A DNA stretch of 23,656 nt from Phycisphaerae bacterium (GCA_021604825.1 BQJS01000058.1:1-23656), one strand, 5' to 3'; numbered from the stretch's first letter, positions 7,574 through 16,270 are shown. The notes: generated by a model from the letters alone, not told the origin. Translations and numbers: made by a program.

Positions 7574-7828
7574 GTGATAAGCCTATGGAATGAACCTAAT
7601 CCGGAGGTCTCATGGTTGTGGACAATCCCAGTGCGCCACTGGCACCATTTCTCGTGGCGCCGATGCTCGAAGCATTCATACCAAACGGTATCAATCCCTC
7701 GGATCTGTACGCGATGCGGCAATTGCCACGAACTGCGTGTGACGGGATGACCAAAGATGTTTTGAGGCTCTGACGGAGCAAGTGCCGCCCTTTCCAAGTA
7801 CTTTGTACAAAAAGAAGCTACCAACTGG
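7533..7828 (-). ncRNA. Candidate structured RNA, about 296 nt, unknown class
   Basis: This stretch of about 500 bp between coding genes has a promoter at one end and a strong terminator at the other, both on the minus strand. Inside are four nearly contiguous hairpins: 7678-7691 (ATACC/GGTAT), 7663-7675 (ATGCT/AGCAT), 7641-7661 (GGCACCA/TGGCGCC with one G.U), and 7628-7642 (CCAGTG/CACTGG, 3-base loop). It lacks the signature sequences of tmRNA, RNase P RNA or SRP RNA. An alternative is a small protein: an open frame from TTG 7824 would give 101 residues, but it has no ribosome binding site and would run through the terminator. A second alternative is an attenuated leader of the Clp-like gene. 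Confidence 0.5.
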
Positions 7829-7834
7829 CGCGGA

Positions 7835-7862
7835 AGTATACCGGCATCGAAACGGAGTTCAA
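7835..7862 (-). promoter_or_regulatory. Sigma70-type promoter for the structured-RNA region
   Basis: On the minus strand TTGAAC (7862-7857) and TATACT (7840-7835) are separated by 16 bases; the -10 matches consensus in five of six. The predicted start is near 7828. Just upstream are an AT-rich hairpin (7872-7890, TAAGTA/TACTTA) and a perfect 10-bp palindrome TGACGCGTCA (7901-7910), which might be an operator. Confidence 0.6.
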
Positions 7863-7920
7863 GTCATTTCATAAGTATTATTCGTACTTAGAGTCAGTGA
7901 TGACGCGTCAATCGATCCGG

Positions 7921-8814
7921 TTAATTCTCAGGCGTAGGATGAACCGGTGGTTCACGATTGGCCAGCGCCTCGATGCGCTGGTATTGCTCATTGGATAGCA
8001 GGAAAATGGGAGTGACGTCATTCGAGACTTCATCGGTCGGGCTGCTCGCGTCCTTCTTGGTCAATGCGAATTCGACTTTCATCGCGCGGGTCCCGAGGTC
8101 TTCGGATGATTTGTGCAAATCGACATGGAATCGCGGCGCATCGGATCCATCGTAGATGGGCAGTTCTTCAAGCGCTGAAATGTCACCGTCTGCGATTCGG
8201 TCGACGATTTTTGCATCGTCGCCGAGGGTGAGGGATACGTACTTCTCTTGTCTCTCGCACCACTGTTCCGTTGTCTCGCAAAAGACACGATCCACAATCA
8301 GAGAAAGCGACACGATCGGAGTTAAGACCAGAAAGACAATAGCTTCGCACGCCCATAGCACCCAAAGCATAGTGCCCTTCGGTGTCATGCTCCGAAACGA
8401 AAACCATCCATCTTCGTTGACGGCTTTGGCAAACTCCCAAACATAATCGGGGCTACCGAAGATTCTCAGCAAGCTGACGTCCGCTGCCTCCTCAGCGCGT
8501 TGAAGCAGAATATACGCAAACGACGCCCACGCTGAGTACAGGGCGATCAATCCACACGCAACCCCAGCGATCTTCACGAATCCGGCGCTGCGACATTTCG
8601 AAATCAGCGCCCCCGCAGAAACGGTCACGCCCACCAAGCCACCCACCGCAAACGCAAGCACGGTGGAGACGATCGGCCCCACAACCGGCACGTAAACATT
8701 GGCATAGGAGTACCCAATCCCCGCGGCTACCGACACGATCACACCCATCAGCGGAACCACGATCATCCCTGTTCCCAATCGCCCGGAGTGTTCATAAATT
8801 TCAAGTTGGGCCAT
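7921..8814 (-). CDS. Four-TM membrane protein of unknown function
   Basis: A 297-residue protein with four predicted membrane helices at about 17-38, 47-71, 79-104 and 148-174. A soluble loop of about 45 residues lies between helices 3 and 4, and the C-terminal half is soluble and acidic. A Cys pair (FCETTEQWC) follows the last helix. ATG 8814 (MAQLEIYEH) was chosen because GGGAG lies eight bases before it; the frame extends to 8898 without further support. No known family was recognised. The gene stands alone, with a 415-bp gap upstream and the structured-RNA promoter just downstream. Confidence 0.75.
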   Translation of the reverse strand: MAQLEIYEHSGRLGTGMIVVPLMGVIVSVAAGIGYSYANVYVPVVGPIVSTVLAFAVGGLVGVTVSAGALISKCRSAGFVKIAGVACGLIALYSAWASFAYILLQRAEEAADVSLLRIFGSPDYVWEFAKAVNEDGWFSFRSMTPKGTMLWVLWACEAIVFLVLTPIVSLSLIVDRVFCETTEQWCERQEKYVSLTLGDDAKIVDRIADGDISALEELPIYDGSDAPRFHVDLHKSSEDLGTRAMKVEFALTKKDASSPTDEVSNDVTPIFLLSNEQYQRIEALANREPPVHPTPEN

Positions 8815-9229
8815 CACACGATCTCCCAAAGTGAAGCGATTCTGAAGTCTTGGTACTCGCAGTGCAGCATTGAGTTGAGTTCGCCGATGGGTTGACATTG
8901 ACCGGCGTAAATACTTGCTTTGTCGATTCGAATGATGCGACTTGTACTTTCCTGCCTAATCCAAACCTGACCGTCCAGCGAGCCCGGAATTGGCAGACCG
9001 GAATTGGCCAGTCAACCCAATGTGCCGTCATTATACCGCTCGCGCTAAATCTCCACCAAGGAAAACACGATTCACCCGAATCTTTGGAAATCGACTTTTC
9101 GGAAACTGATTGTGTCGGTATCCTCTCGAATCGTGTCAATTTCAAGGTTTCATGGATGCACGCCGTCGCCTCTGACGGACTGTCAAGTAACCAGTTTTTC
9201 TGACTTACTCTTGATCGAGGTTTTCAATC
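8815..9229. other. Intergenic region without a recognisable gene
   Basis: These 415 bp separate the divergent membrane-protein and aquaporin genes. The longest open frame (8892-9203, plus strand) starts at TTG with no ribosome binding site and has no protein-like features. An 11-base direct repeat (CCGGAATTGGC) occurs twice near 8985-9009. No convincing promoter pair was identified, although promoters for both neighbours should lie here. Confidence 0.5.
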
Positions 9230-9865
9230 ATGAACAAATACATCACTGAATTTGTCGGAACGTTTTTTCTCGTGTTTGCGGTCGGGATGGCCAGCCTTAG
9301 CGGCTCGTCGCTGACGCCTGTGATCATCGGGTCGATGCTGATGGTGATGGTGTACATGGGCGGGCACATCAGCGGTGCGCACTACAACCCTGCCGTCACG
9401 TTGGGGGTTTTTCTTCGAGGCAAGGCCGAGGCCAAGGACGTGGTTCCTTACATCATCGCGCAAATCGCCGGAGCACTGGCCGCATCCGCGATCGTGTATT
9501 GGTTGTTGGGTAAGCCGTTTGGTCCAGCCCCCGGTGAAGGCGTCGGTACGTGGCAGGCCCTTGGTGCCGAAATGCTGCTGACCTTTGCACTAACGCTCGT
9601 CATCCTAAATGTCGCGACGACCAAAAAGACCGAGGGCAATTCATACTACGGTCTGGCGATCGGTTTCACCGTCACTGCCGGCGCGGCGACGGTTGGCGGC
9701 ATCTCCGGTGGTGCGTTCAACCCAGCCGTCGGAACGGGCCCGCTATTGATGGGCGCAATCGTTGGTGACGGTTCGCTCTCAAACCTCTGGATGTATTGGG
9801 TGGGACCCATCGTCGGTGCGCTTGCAGCCGTTTTGGTCTTCAAGCTTCAATGCCCAGATGAGTAG
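9230..9865 (+). CDS. Aquaporin (MIP family) with an unusual selectivity filter
   Basis: A 211-residue six-helix channel of the inner membrane with both NPA boxes: GGHISGAHYNPAVT (NPA at 53-55) and GGAFNPAVG (164-166). Six helices and the closing WMYWVGPIVGALAA segment are typical. GAGG lies nine bases before ATG 9230. The residue after the second NPA is Val167 where water-specific aquaporins have Arg. An ungapped alignment from memory with E. coli AqpZ puts Ile33, Ala152, Gly161 and Val167 at the filter positions held there by Phe43, His174, Thr183 and Arg189. The second half resembles plant TIP aquaporins, which can also have Val there. Substrates may therefore include solutes other than water, which is an inference. 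It is convergent with the PhyH gene. Confidence 0.9.
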   Translation: MNKYITEFVGTFFLVFAVGMASLSGSSLTPVIIGSMLMVMVYMGGHISGAHYNPAVTLGVFLRGKAEAKDVVPYIIAQIAGALAASAIVYWLLGKPFGPAPGEGVGTWQALGAEMLLTFALTLVILNVATTKKTEGNSYYGLAIGFTVTAGAATVGGISGGAFNPAVGTGPLLMGAIVGDGSLSNLWMYWVGPIVGALAAVLVFKLQCPDE

Positions 9866-9885
9866 TCAATGTTCTGGCGCATAGA

Positions 9886-10701
9886 TCATTGGCCCGCAGT
9901 GTAGACGATTGGCGTCAGCGGACCACCAGCAAGTTCGCCCGGTGCTTGCCCCGGAAACCAGCGGGCTAGGTCGGCTGGTCGATGCGGATTGTCGGGTTCC
10001 AAGAGACGCGTGCCATCCGCAAAGTAGATGACCGTCATTACTTCGCGTACCGTCGCCGTTTCGTTGGGCGGTGCGCGGTGTATCGTCCACCCGGAATGAA
10101 ACGTTGCGTCACCGGCTTTCATTGCGGCAAACTCGATCGGAAACTTTCGCTCGTTGACGATGCCATCAAACCCCTGGTCCGATTCTTCGGAGATCGCGGC
10201 GTTTAGGAGCAACCCATCGGCGTGCGAACCTGACGCAAACGTGAGCACGCCCATTTCCACAGGTACGTCGACGAGGGGCATCCACATCGTGATGCAATTG
10301 TCGGTGTCAAGGGGCCAATAGTATTGATCCTGGTGCCATGCTGTGGCACTTCCACCGGGCTCCTTGAAAAGCGCCTGATCGTGATAAAGACGAACGGATG
10401 ACACCCCCATCAACTCGGCGGCGATGCGGCCGAAACGCTTGGCCATCACGAATTGCCGAACCGTCTCGTCCTCTTCCCAGAGATTCGCCACTTGGAGGAA
10501 TGACTTGTGGTATGCGTCGCGTTCTTCGAGAGGGGCGGCATCGGCGCTTTTGCGCTGTACGAATGCGGCGATCGCGGGTCGATGGTCAGCCAACACCGAT
10601 TCGTCGGCCACCTCGCGGAGCAGCACATGTCCACACTGTCGGTAGCTTTCGATCGAGTCGCCGGTCAGTTCGTAAGGACGCTCAAGTGTATCCGCAGACA
10701 T
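9886..10701 (-). CDS. Phytanoyl-CoA dioxygenase (PhyH) family oxygenase
   Basis: A 271-residue Fe(II)/2-oxoglutarate-dependent oxygenase, probably cytoplasmic. The iron facial triad is visible as His123-x-Asp125 in AWHQDQYYW and His208 in GWTIHRAPPN. Arg219 after it is placed to bind 2-oxoglutarate. The segment ITMWMPLVDVPVEMGVLTFASGSH is typical of PhyH members. ATG 10701 was chosen because the family N-terminus (YELTGDSIESYRQCGHVLLREV) follows and GAGGA lies ten bases upstream; the frame is open to 10770. The substrate cannot be deduced, since PhyH proteins are abundant in planctomycetes and act on varied small molecules. It is divergent from the prepilin-like gene. Confidence 0.9.
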   Translation of the reverse strand: MSADTLERPYELTGDSIESYRQCGHVLLREVADESVLADHRPAIAAFVQRKSADAAPLEERDAYHKSFLQVANLWEEDETVRQFVMAKRFGRIAAELMGVSSVRLYHDQALFKEPGGSATAWHQDQYYWPLDTDNCITMWMPLVDVPVEMGVLTFASGSHADGLLLNAAISEESDQGFDGIVNERKFPIEFAAMKAGDATFHSGWTIHRAPPNETATVREVMTVIYFADGTRLLEPDNPHRPADLARWFPGQAPGELAGGPLTPIVYTAGQ

Positions 10702-10929
10702 GATTTGCAATTCCTCGATTGCCTGACTTGGGTCCCATCGAATCCGCACGACGCCGAGCCCGTCAAGCACGACTTCTATAGCCTTTAGTTGTACGCAAGG
10801 CGTCTGAATTGTCGAATTCTGTGGATTCTTGGGGATCGTGGCAATACTCAGGCCAGTTGTGCGTTAGAGTACGGGTGGGAACTGATGATCGGCTCACGTC
10901 GCCGGTGCGCGCAAGCCGACCAGTATACA

Positions 10930-11631
10930 ATGATGCCTAGGCAACCTTTTTCAATTCAAAGTAGGCGCTCGAGCGGATTCACACTGGTTGAATTGCTGGT
11001 GGTGGTTTCGATCCTGGCGCTTTTGATTGCGATCCTGTTGCCCACGCTTCGAGGGGCACGGCGGGTGTCCAAGCGCGCGGTTTGCGGTGGGCATTTGCGC
11101 AGCATTGGTCATGGCATGCGCATGTACCTTAACGACTCCAACGACTACCTCCCCGTCGTCGCTGACTTTCCCTCGATCAGCCTTGCCGAAGACGATCCAC
11201 CCAAACCCGGTATCGCCACGGTGCTTCGTCCGTACATTCGTAAGGACGACAAGAAAGTCGACTTGGAGAAGGAATTGGAAGCAGATGGGGAGAAAGTATT
11301 CAAGTGCCCTGCCGACATCCCCGGGAAATTCGAGCGCACCGGTGACAATGCCGGCAAGAGTTATTTTCAGACGGAAAACTCGAGCTATAAGTTTCATGTC
11401 ACTCTTCCGCTGGTCCTGCACGTTCCCGGCGAGCCGTTCGATCTCAACGTTCCGGTCAAGCTTCAGGACATCGTGCGCAGTGAGCGGGCCAAGCAGATAT
11501 TCGGTGGCAAACCGGCTGAAGAGGAAATCTGGTTGCTTGCGGACTATTGGACATTTCACGGAAAAGCCGGAAAGCCCGGCTCGACGAATTACTTATACGT
11601 TGACGGTCACGTCGCGGATTTAGAAAGATAA
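10930..11631 (+). CDS. Prepilin-type N-terminal cleavage protein with C-terminal DGH motif
   Basis: A 233-residue pseudopilin-like exported protein. A 16-residue leader with basic residues ends in the prepilin peptidase site G|FTLVELLVVV, followed by a hydrophobic helix (about 17-38) and a globular domain. Near the C-terminus it reads NYLYVDGHVADL, matching the planctomycete H-X9-DG group, but with about five extra residues between the His and the DG. The start is uncertain: ATG 10930 gives a normal-length leader but has no clear ribosome binding site, and ATG 10885 is an alternative. Such proteins probably use the type II secretion/pilus machinery, but their function is unknown. The next gene follows after 15 bp, so they probably form an operon. 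Confidence 0.8.
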   Translation: MMPRQPFSIQSRRSSGFTLVELLVVVSILALLIAILLPTLRGARRVSKRAVCGGHLRSIGHGMRMYLNDSNDYLPVVADFPSISLAEDDPPKPGIATVLRPYIRKDDKKVDLEKELEADGEKVFKCPADIPGKFERTGDNAGKSYFQTENSSYKFHVTLPLVLHVPGEPFDLNVPVKLQDIVRSERAKQIFGGKPAEEEIWLLADYWTFHGKAGKPGSTNYLYVDGHVADLER

Positions 11632-11646
11632 CGGAGGACGCTGAAC

Positions 11647-12342
11647 ATGAGTTCAAAGCAAGGCGAACCCAACAATCGAGGGATCATCATCGGAGTGGCT
11701 TGCGTGGCGCTGCTGGCTGCGGGCGGAGTCTTCGCCGCACGAACAGGACTCTTCGGCGGCACTTCCGACGAGTTGGCGAGCGGGAACACCGACAAAGTGC
11801 TCGACGCACTGACCTCAATCGACAAGGAGCAACTCGCGTCTGCAGACAACCGCGACGCGCGGGCCCAGGCGCTCGACACACTCAAGAACTCATCGATCGA
11901 ATCGGTGTTTGAGCGCATGCGATCGGACGATCTGACCGATGACCAGCGTCAGAAGCTGCGCGAAAACATGGGGCAATTGATGCGCGAGGACATGGAGCGC
12001 AAGGTCGAGGAATACGCCTCCGCCCCAGAGGATCAGAAGGAAGAAATCATGGATCGGCACATCGATGAGATGATCGCCTTCCGTGACAAGATGCGCGAAT
12101 ATCGTGAAAAGCACAAAGACGATCCCGAGATGGACAAGGAGCGCGAAGAACGCCGCGGTCGTCGGGGGCCACAATCCACGCAACAACGCAAAGAACGCAT
12201 GGAAGGCAGGAATCCCGAGAAGATGGCTCAGATGATGCGGTACTTTCCGAAAATGATGGCCCGCGCGAAAGAACGCGGCGTCGAAATGGGTTGGGGACGC
12301 GGCGGACGCGGTGGCGGTCGGGGTGGCGACAAGGGCAAGTAG
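11647..12342 (+). CDS. Membrane-anchored helical protein with RG-rich tail
   Basis: A 231-residue protein with one N-terminal membrane helix (about 12-31), then a long, highly charged and probably helical region rich in Glu, Arg, Lys and Met (about 45-210). The C-terminus is an RGG-type tail (GRGGRGGGRGG). GGAGG lies nine bases before ATG 11647. No known family is recognised; the charged Met/Arg/Glu helices superficially recall Spy/CpxP-type periplasmic proteins, which is only an analogy. It sits 15 bp after the prepilin-like gene and before a terminator, so the two are probably co-transcribed. Confidence 0.75.
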   Translation: MSSKQGEPNNRGIIIGVACVALLAAGGVFAARTGLFGGTSDELASGNTDKVLDALTSIDKEQLASADNRDARAQALDTLKNSSIESVFERMRSDDLTDDQRQKLRENMGQLMREDMERKVEEYASAPEDQKEEIMDRHIDEMIAFRDKMREYREKHKDDPEMDKEREERRGRRGPQSTQQRKERMEGRNPEKMAQMMRYFPKMMARAKERGVEMGWGRGGRGGGRGGDKGK

Positions 12343-12369
12343 ATTCGCTTCATCAATGATCAGAATTGA

Positions 12370-12407
12370 AATGGGCGCGACGGTTTGAGTAACCGGTCGC
12401 GCCCATT
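12370..12407. terminator. Bidirectional terminator between convergent genes
   Basis: A perfect 12-bp stem (12370-12381 with 12396-12407; core ATGGGCGCGAC/GTCGCGCCCAT) carries a further GGTT/AACC pairing and a small loop. T-rich sequence follows on both strands. It lies between the stops of the RG-tailed protein and the cyclophilin. Confidence 0.85.
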
Positions 12408-12430
12408 ACTATTTTGACTCGGTGCGCGGG

Positions 12431-12943
12431 CTACGCGACCGGGTAGTTCCGATCCAGCACTTTGTTCCACGCTGCAACATTCTTGCTTTGCGCTTCCAAA
12501 AGTGCGCCGGCATCACCTTCAACTTCGACGGTGGTCATGCTGTCGCCTTGGGCAATCGAATCGACCACGTCTTGTCCCTTCGTGACTTTGCCAAAGACGG
12601 TGTGTTTGCCGTCGAGGTGTGGCGTGGGCAGATGGGTGATGAAAAACTGGCTGCCGTTTGTCGTTGGACCGCGGTTGGCCATCGACAGCACGCCGGGTGA
12701 ATCGTGGCGGCGCGACGGCGTGAATTCATCTTCGAATTCGTATCCCGGACCACCGGTCCCGTTGCCCTTGGGGTCGCCGGTTTGAATCATGAAGTTGTCG
12801 ATGACGCGATGGAACTTGACGCCGTCGTAGTATCCGCGTTGTGCGAGGTTGACGAAATTGGAAACCGTGATCGGCGCATCGTCGTCAAAGAACTCCACGT
12901 TGATGTCGCCTTTGTTGGTTTTGATGGTAGCGCTAAGTGCCAT
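12431..12943 (-). CDS. Peptidyl-prolyl cis-trans isomerase, cyclophilin type
   Basis: A 170-residue single-domain cyclophilin that catalyses proline isomerisation during folding. Family motifs are visible: [46 protein letters not shown] and [13 protein letters not shown], including the catalytic Arg in FHRV. There is no signal peptide, so it is probably cytoplasmic. AAGGGG precedes ATG 12943. The C-terminal extension (about residues 145-170) is slightly longer than in minimal PpiB proteins. It is the last gene of the long minus-strand run, 69 bp after rsmJ. Confidence 0.95.
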   Translation of the reverse strand: MALSATIKTNKGDINVEFFDDDAPITVSNFVNLAQRGYYDGVKFHRVIDNFMIQTGDPKGNGTGGPGYEFEDEFTPSRRHDSPGVLSMANRGPTTNGSQFFITHLPTPHLDGKHTVFGKVTKGQDVVDSIAQGDSMTTVEVEGDAGALLEAQSKNVAAWNKVLDRNYPVA

Positions 12944-13012
12944 TTTGAATCCCCTTCTTGGGCTGGTGCGACTTTGATCTCATTTATGTTTTAGACAACG
13001 TGAATATACGGG

Positions 13013-13795
13013 CTAACTTTCGCTTGGCAACGGCGCGTAGACATCGAATCGGGTTGTCTTGCCAGGAAAGCAGATCATTGGGTCTGGAGCCAGTTCGGGA
13101 GCGTGTTTCATACGCTTCACCACCACGCGTTTCTTCGCCACCATTCGGGCCAATGACAACAGGTCAGCCGCATCATCATCGTCACCGACAATCGACCTCA
13201 AGACCCGCATTTCCTTTTTGACGAGCGCCGATTTGGTGCGGTGCGGGAACATCGGGTCCAAGTAGACCACATCAGGTTGATCTGCTGCACTGATACTGCT
13301 GAGCACCTCAATCGCTTCGGCGTGAATCACATTGAGGCGTTCGCGTAACATTGATTCCAATGCCGGATCTTCCACACGGGCTCGCTGCAAACCGTCTTCG
13401 ATCAACGCAAACAGAACGGGCGAGCGCTCGACGGCGGTCACTTTGCAACCTTGGTATGCCAACAAAAACGCGTCGTGGCACAATCCCGCGGTGACGTCGA
13501 GGATGGTTGGCCGGTCGAGTTGGAATTTGAATCCGACGGCTTTAAACATTTGCCCGAAGCGGTTAACCGTGCGACTGAAACCCAGCGAGCCACCGACGAA
13601 GTCAACGAAGACCGGTCCCGGCGCATTCTTGCCACAGCTGCGCAGTTCCAACCGTGCGTCGGTGACGGCGAGTACTACGTCATCGCGGTCGTCAATGTCC
13701 GTTACGATTTTGGTTTGAAGCAATCCCGCAAGCGCCTGGGCGAGCGCAACTCGATTGGGCAGATGGCTTTCGCAATAGAGGTCAGGAGCGGGCAT
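13013..13795 (-). CDS. rsmJ: 16S rRNA (guanine-1516-N2)-methyltransferase RsmJ
   Basis: A 260-residue SAM-dependent methyltransferase, expected to modify G1516 of 16S rRNA. The RsmJ signature is clear: DVTAGLCHDAFLLAYQGC (SAM site), VTAVERSPVLFALIEDGL, VVYLDPMFPHRTKSALVKK (catalytic region) and KRVVVKR. Its length matches the family (about 250). The start codon directly abuts the stop codon of the upstream PQQ-propeller gene and the SD is weak, so translation is probably coupled. The family is best known from gammaproteobacteria, so its presence in this context is mildly unusual. Confidence 0.85.
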   Translation of the reverse strand: MPAPDLYCESHLPNRVALAQALAGLLQTKIVTDIDDRDDVVLAVTDARLELRSCGKNAPGPVFVDFVGGSLGFSRTVNRFGQMFKAVGFKFQLDRPTILDVTAGLCHDAFLLAYQGCKVTAVERSPVLFALIEDGLQRARVEDPALESMLRERLNVIHAEAIEVLSSISAADQPDVVYLDPMFPHRTKSALVKKEMRVLRSIVGDDDDAADLLSLARMVAKKRVVVKRMKHAPELAPDPMICFPGKTTRFDVYAPLPSES

Positions 13796-15061
13796 CTATT
13801 TCAGATCGAGCGCCGTAATCGTCTGCCGATCGCGCAAATAGAGCATGGTCCCCGAAAGCGTGGGGGCAGACCATGCGAGGCGTTCGAGCGGTTGGCATTG
13901 GGATATCACCTTCATGCCCTTGGCGTCGGCGCGGACCAACGCAAGCTTGCCGTCTTCGTCCAGAAGAATGATCTTGCCGTCTGCAAGAAGCAACGTTGCT
14001 TTTGAAAAACCGCGCTCACGCCAGGCCAACTCACCTGTTTTTGCATTGATGCAGGCAACGAACGCTGGACCAAAATCACCGCTGGACGCATACAGGTAGT
14101 CACCGATGCGCACGGCGTTGGCGTGATGGATGCGCACCTTGCGACTATACCATAGCTCCTTCGGTTTGGTCTCGGTGCCTTCCTTGACGAGTTGAATCAC
14201 GCGACTCCCCGAATCATAGGCAGCCGACGTGTAAATCAAATCGTCCCCGGTCCAAAGCGGCGTGGCTAAATTCGCACCGTACTGCGTTTCGTGTGGATGA
14301 CGCCAAAGCAGGTCACCCGTTTTCGGATTCATTCCGATCACCTCAGCGGCCATGAATGCAACCAACTCAGTTTGGCCGGCATTCTTGATCAAGATCGGCG
14401 AGGAATGGGTGATGCCGAAATCGTGTTTCTTCCAAGCGACGCTTCCGTCCGATTGATTGAACGCGACCAAACATTGCCCTTCACCGCCAACCGGCAGGAT
14501 GATCGTGTTTTCAATTGCAATCGGGCTTGAAGAATAACCGCGCCCGGGAACTTCGGATTTGTACTCTTCCGGAAGATTGTGCGACCACTGAACCTTGCCG
14601 TCGGCTTTGTTGAAGCAGGTCAAAACCATGTTGGTCCCGACGCTGAAGACACGATCGCCCGCGATCAACGGTGTGGAGCTTGGCCCCGGTCCGAACTGAG
14701 CCATCAACTCGGTGAACGGTGATGCCGTCTTGTGTTCCCAGATGGTCTCGCCGGTTTTGGCGTTGAGGCAAATGGTGAACTCGTCATTTTCGACGCGATA
14801 CATGGTGTAGAGGCGATCGTTTTCGACGAGGATGGTGGCGTAACCGTCTCCGAGTTTGCGCGACCATTTTTGTGGCGGGCCGTCTTTGGGCCACTGGTCG
14901 GCTAACTTCGCCGAGTCTTTGACCATGAAATTGCGCTGCGTCCCGCCCCACTGCGCCCAGGGCTGACTGGCGACGGATGTACTGACGAAAACCGCGAAGA
15001 CAAATGATGCGGCGAGGATTTGACTGCTTCGGATACTTCCGACGTTTGGAAGGCGATACAT
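13796..15061 (-). CDS. Exported PQQ-like beta-propeller protein 2
   Basis: A 421-residue secreted protein with an N-terminal signal peptide (ILAASFVFAVFVSTSVAS, probable cleavage before QPWAQW). The rest is repeats of the PQQ-like propeller type, with blades ending in patterns such as NAKTGETIWEH, NKADGKVQWSH, NQSDGSVAWKKH and NPKTGDLLWRH. ATG 15061 was chosen over 15073 because GGAG lies six bases before it. Such planctomycete proteins are often annotated as outer-membrane assembly or dehydrogenase-like but have no known cofactor; PQQ binding cannot be assumed. It follows a second propeller gene by 51 bp. Confidence 0.8.
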   Translation of the reverse strand: MYRLPNVGSIRSSQILAASFVFAVFVSTSVASQPWAQWGGTQRNFMVKDSAKLADQWPKDGPPQKWSRKLGDGYATILVENDRLYTMYRVENDEFTICLNAKTGETIWEHKTASPFTELMAQFGPGPSSTPLIAGDRVFSVGTNMVLTCFNKADGKVQWSHNLPEEYKSEVPGRGYSSSPIAIENTIILPVGGEGQCLVAFNQSDGSVAWKKHDFGITHSSPILIKNAGQTELVAFMAAEVIGMNPKTGDLLWRHPHETQYGANLATPLWTGDDLIYTSAAYDSGSRVIQLVKEGTETKPKELWYSRKVRIHHANAVRIGDYLYASSGDFGPAFVACINAKTGELAWRERGFSKATLLLADGKIILLDEDGKLALVRADAKGMKVISQCQPLERLAWSAPTLSGTMLYLRDRQTITALDLK

Positions 15062-15112
15062 GTTCGGCTCCATTTTGGATTGGATCTGCTAGAGATCGAT
15101 CGTTGTAGCAAC

Positions 15113-16252
15113 CTACGGCGCGGGCCGTCGGGATTCCAGACAGTACAGAATGCCGTCGTCCGTGCCAATGACGATGCGGTCGTGCGCGACTGCCGGCGAC
15201 GCAGTAATACTCTCGCCGGCTTCAAAGCGCCATGCTTCTTTGCCGGTCGTTGCGTCAATACCAAACAGTATCCCGCGCTGCGTTCCAACGATGGCGACGT
15301 TGCCAGCCAGCACCGCCGATCCTTCTACGCGTCCCTTGGCGTCAAACGACCATACCGATTTGCCGGTCTCCTTGTTGAGTCCGTGAACGGTCTTGTCGCG
15401 TCCACCGATGATCAACAATTTTTCAGTCAAGGCGGCTGACGCGACGAATGGAAACTGGCGATCGGGATTCTCAAAACGCCAGATCACTTCCGACTTATGC
15501 CAATCGACACCGATGACTTCGTTGCCATAGGTGCCAATAAACGCACGGGGCCCATGAACAGCAGCCGACGACCCGGACACGGAACCCAGCGAAATTGCTG
15601 AACGTTCGGTCCCTTTGGCAAGATCGACCACGTGCATTTTCGAATCGCAGCCAGCTACCAACACCCGATCTTTAACGATCGCCGGCGTGCCGTGAATCTT
15701 GTCGTCGGTCTGAAATTTCCATTTCAACTTGCCGGTCGATTTTTCGAGACAATACAGGTTGCAGTCGTACGATCCGAAAACCAATCGATCGCCTGCGAGA
15801 TTAACACCCGAGACAATTGACCCGTCAGTCTTGAATGTCCAGCGCGCCGAGCCGTCTTTGACATTGAGGGCTCGAAGGTTGCCGGCTTCGTCGCCGAAGT
15901 AGACCACCCCTTCATGCACAGTGGGTGATGATGTGATCGGCACTGAATCACCGATGTCGATCTTCCAGCGGAGCTTTCCTGTGGCAAAATCGAGGGCGAG
16001 GAACGTTCCCATATCATCGCCAACAAATACGGACTTTTCCGCGATCGCAGCCGCTGACGTGAACGCGGCGTCCTGGACCGAGTAACTCCATTTGACCGTT
16101 GGCTTGTTGGGAAACTTTGAATTTGAAACACCGGTTTGGAGCGAGTCGCCACGGAACATTGGCCAATCGCGCTTCGAGTCGTCGCCCGCGCGCACGCTTG
16201 CAACGGTAGCGAAGACGACAACGAATGTACAAGCGCGAGCGATCCTTTTCAT
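15113..16252 (-). CDS. Exported PQQ-like beta-propeller protein 1
   Basis: A 379-residue secreted protein with signal peptide MKRIARACTFVVVFATVASVRA. Propeller blades carry the motif xxTGKxxWxF, for example DFATGKLRWKI, STGKLKWKF, KETGKSVWSF and TTGKEAWRF. The opening DWPMFRGD is common in planctomycete PQQ-repeat proteins. There is no clear ribosome binding site, and it lies 18 bp after the preceding gene. Function is unknown; a scaffold or ligand-binding role is more likely than catalysis, since no catalytic residues were recognised. Confidence 0.8.
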   Translation of the reverse strand: MKRIARACTFVVVFATVASVRAGDDSKRDWPMFRGDSLQTGVSNSKFPNKPTVKWSYSVQDAAFTSAAAIAEKSVFVGDDMGTFLALDFATGKLRWKIDIGDSVPITSSPTVHEGVVYFGDEAGNLRALNVKDGSARWTFKTDGSIVSGVNLAGDRLVFGSYDCNLYCLEKSTGKLKWKFQTDDKIHGTPAIVKDRVLVAGCDSKMHVVDLAKGTERSAISLGSVSGSSAAVHGPRAFIGTYGNEVIGVDWHKSEVIWRFENPDRQFPFVASAALTEKLLIIGGRDKTVHGLNKETGKSVWSFDAKGRVEGSAVLAGNVAIVGTQRGILFGIDATTGKEAWRFEAGESITASPAVAHDRIVIGTDDGILYCLESRRPAP

Positions 16253-16270
16253 TGGGTTCGATTCAACTGC

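Noticed and set aside
7519..7824. 101-codon minus-strand open frame as a protein gene
   Set aside because: TTG start without ribosome binding site, runs through a strong terminator, and the interval is packed with hairpins; kept only as an alternative to the RNA call.
8892..9203. 103-codon plus-strand open frame before the aquaporin gene
   Set aside because: TTG start, no ribosome binding site and no protein-like features.
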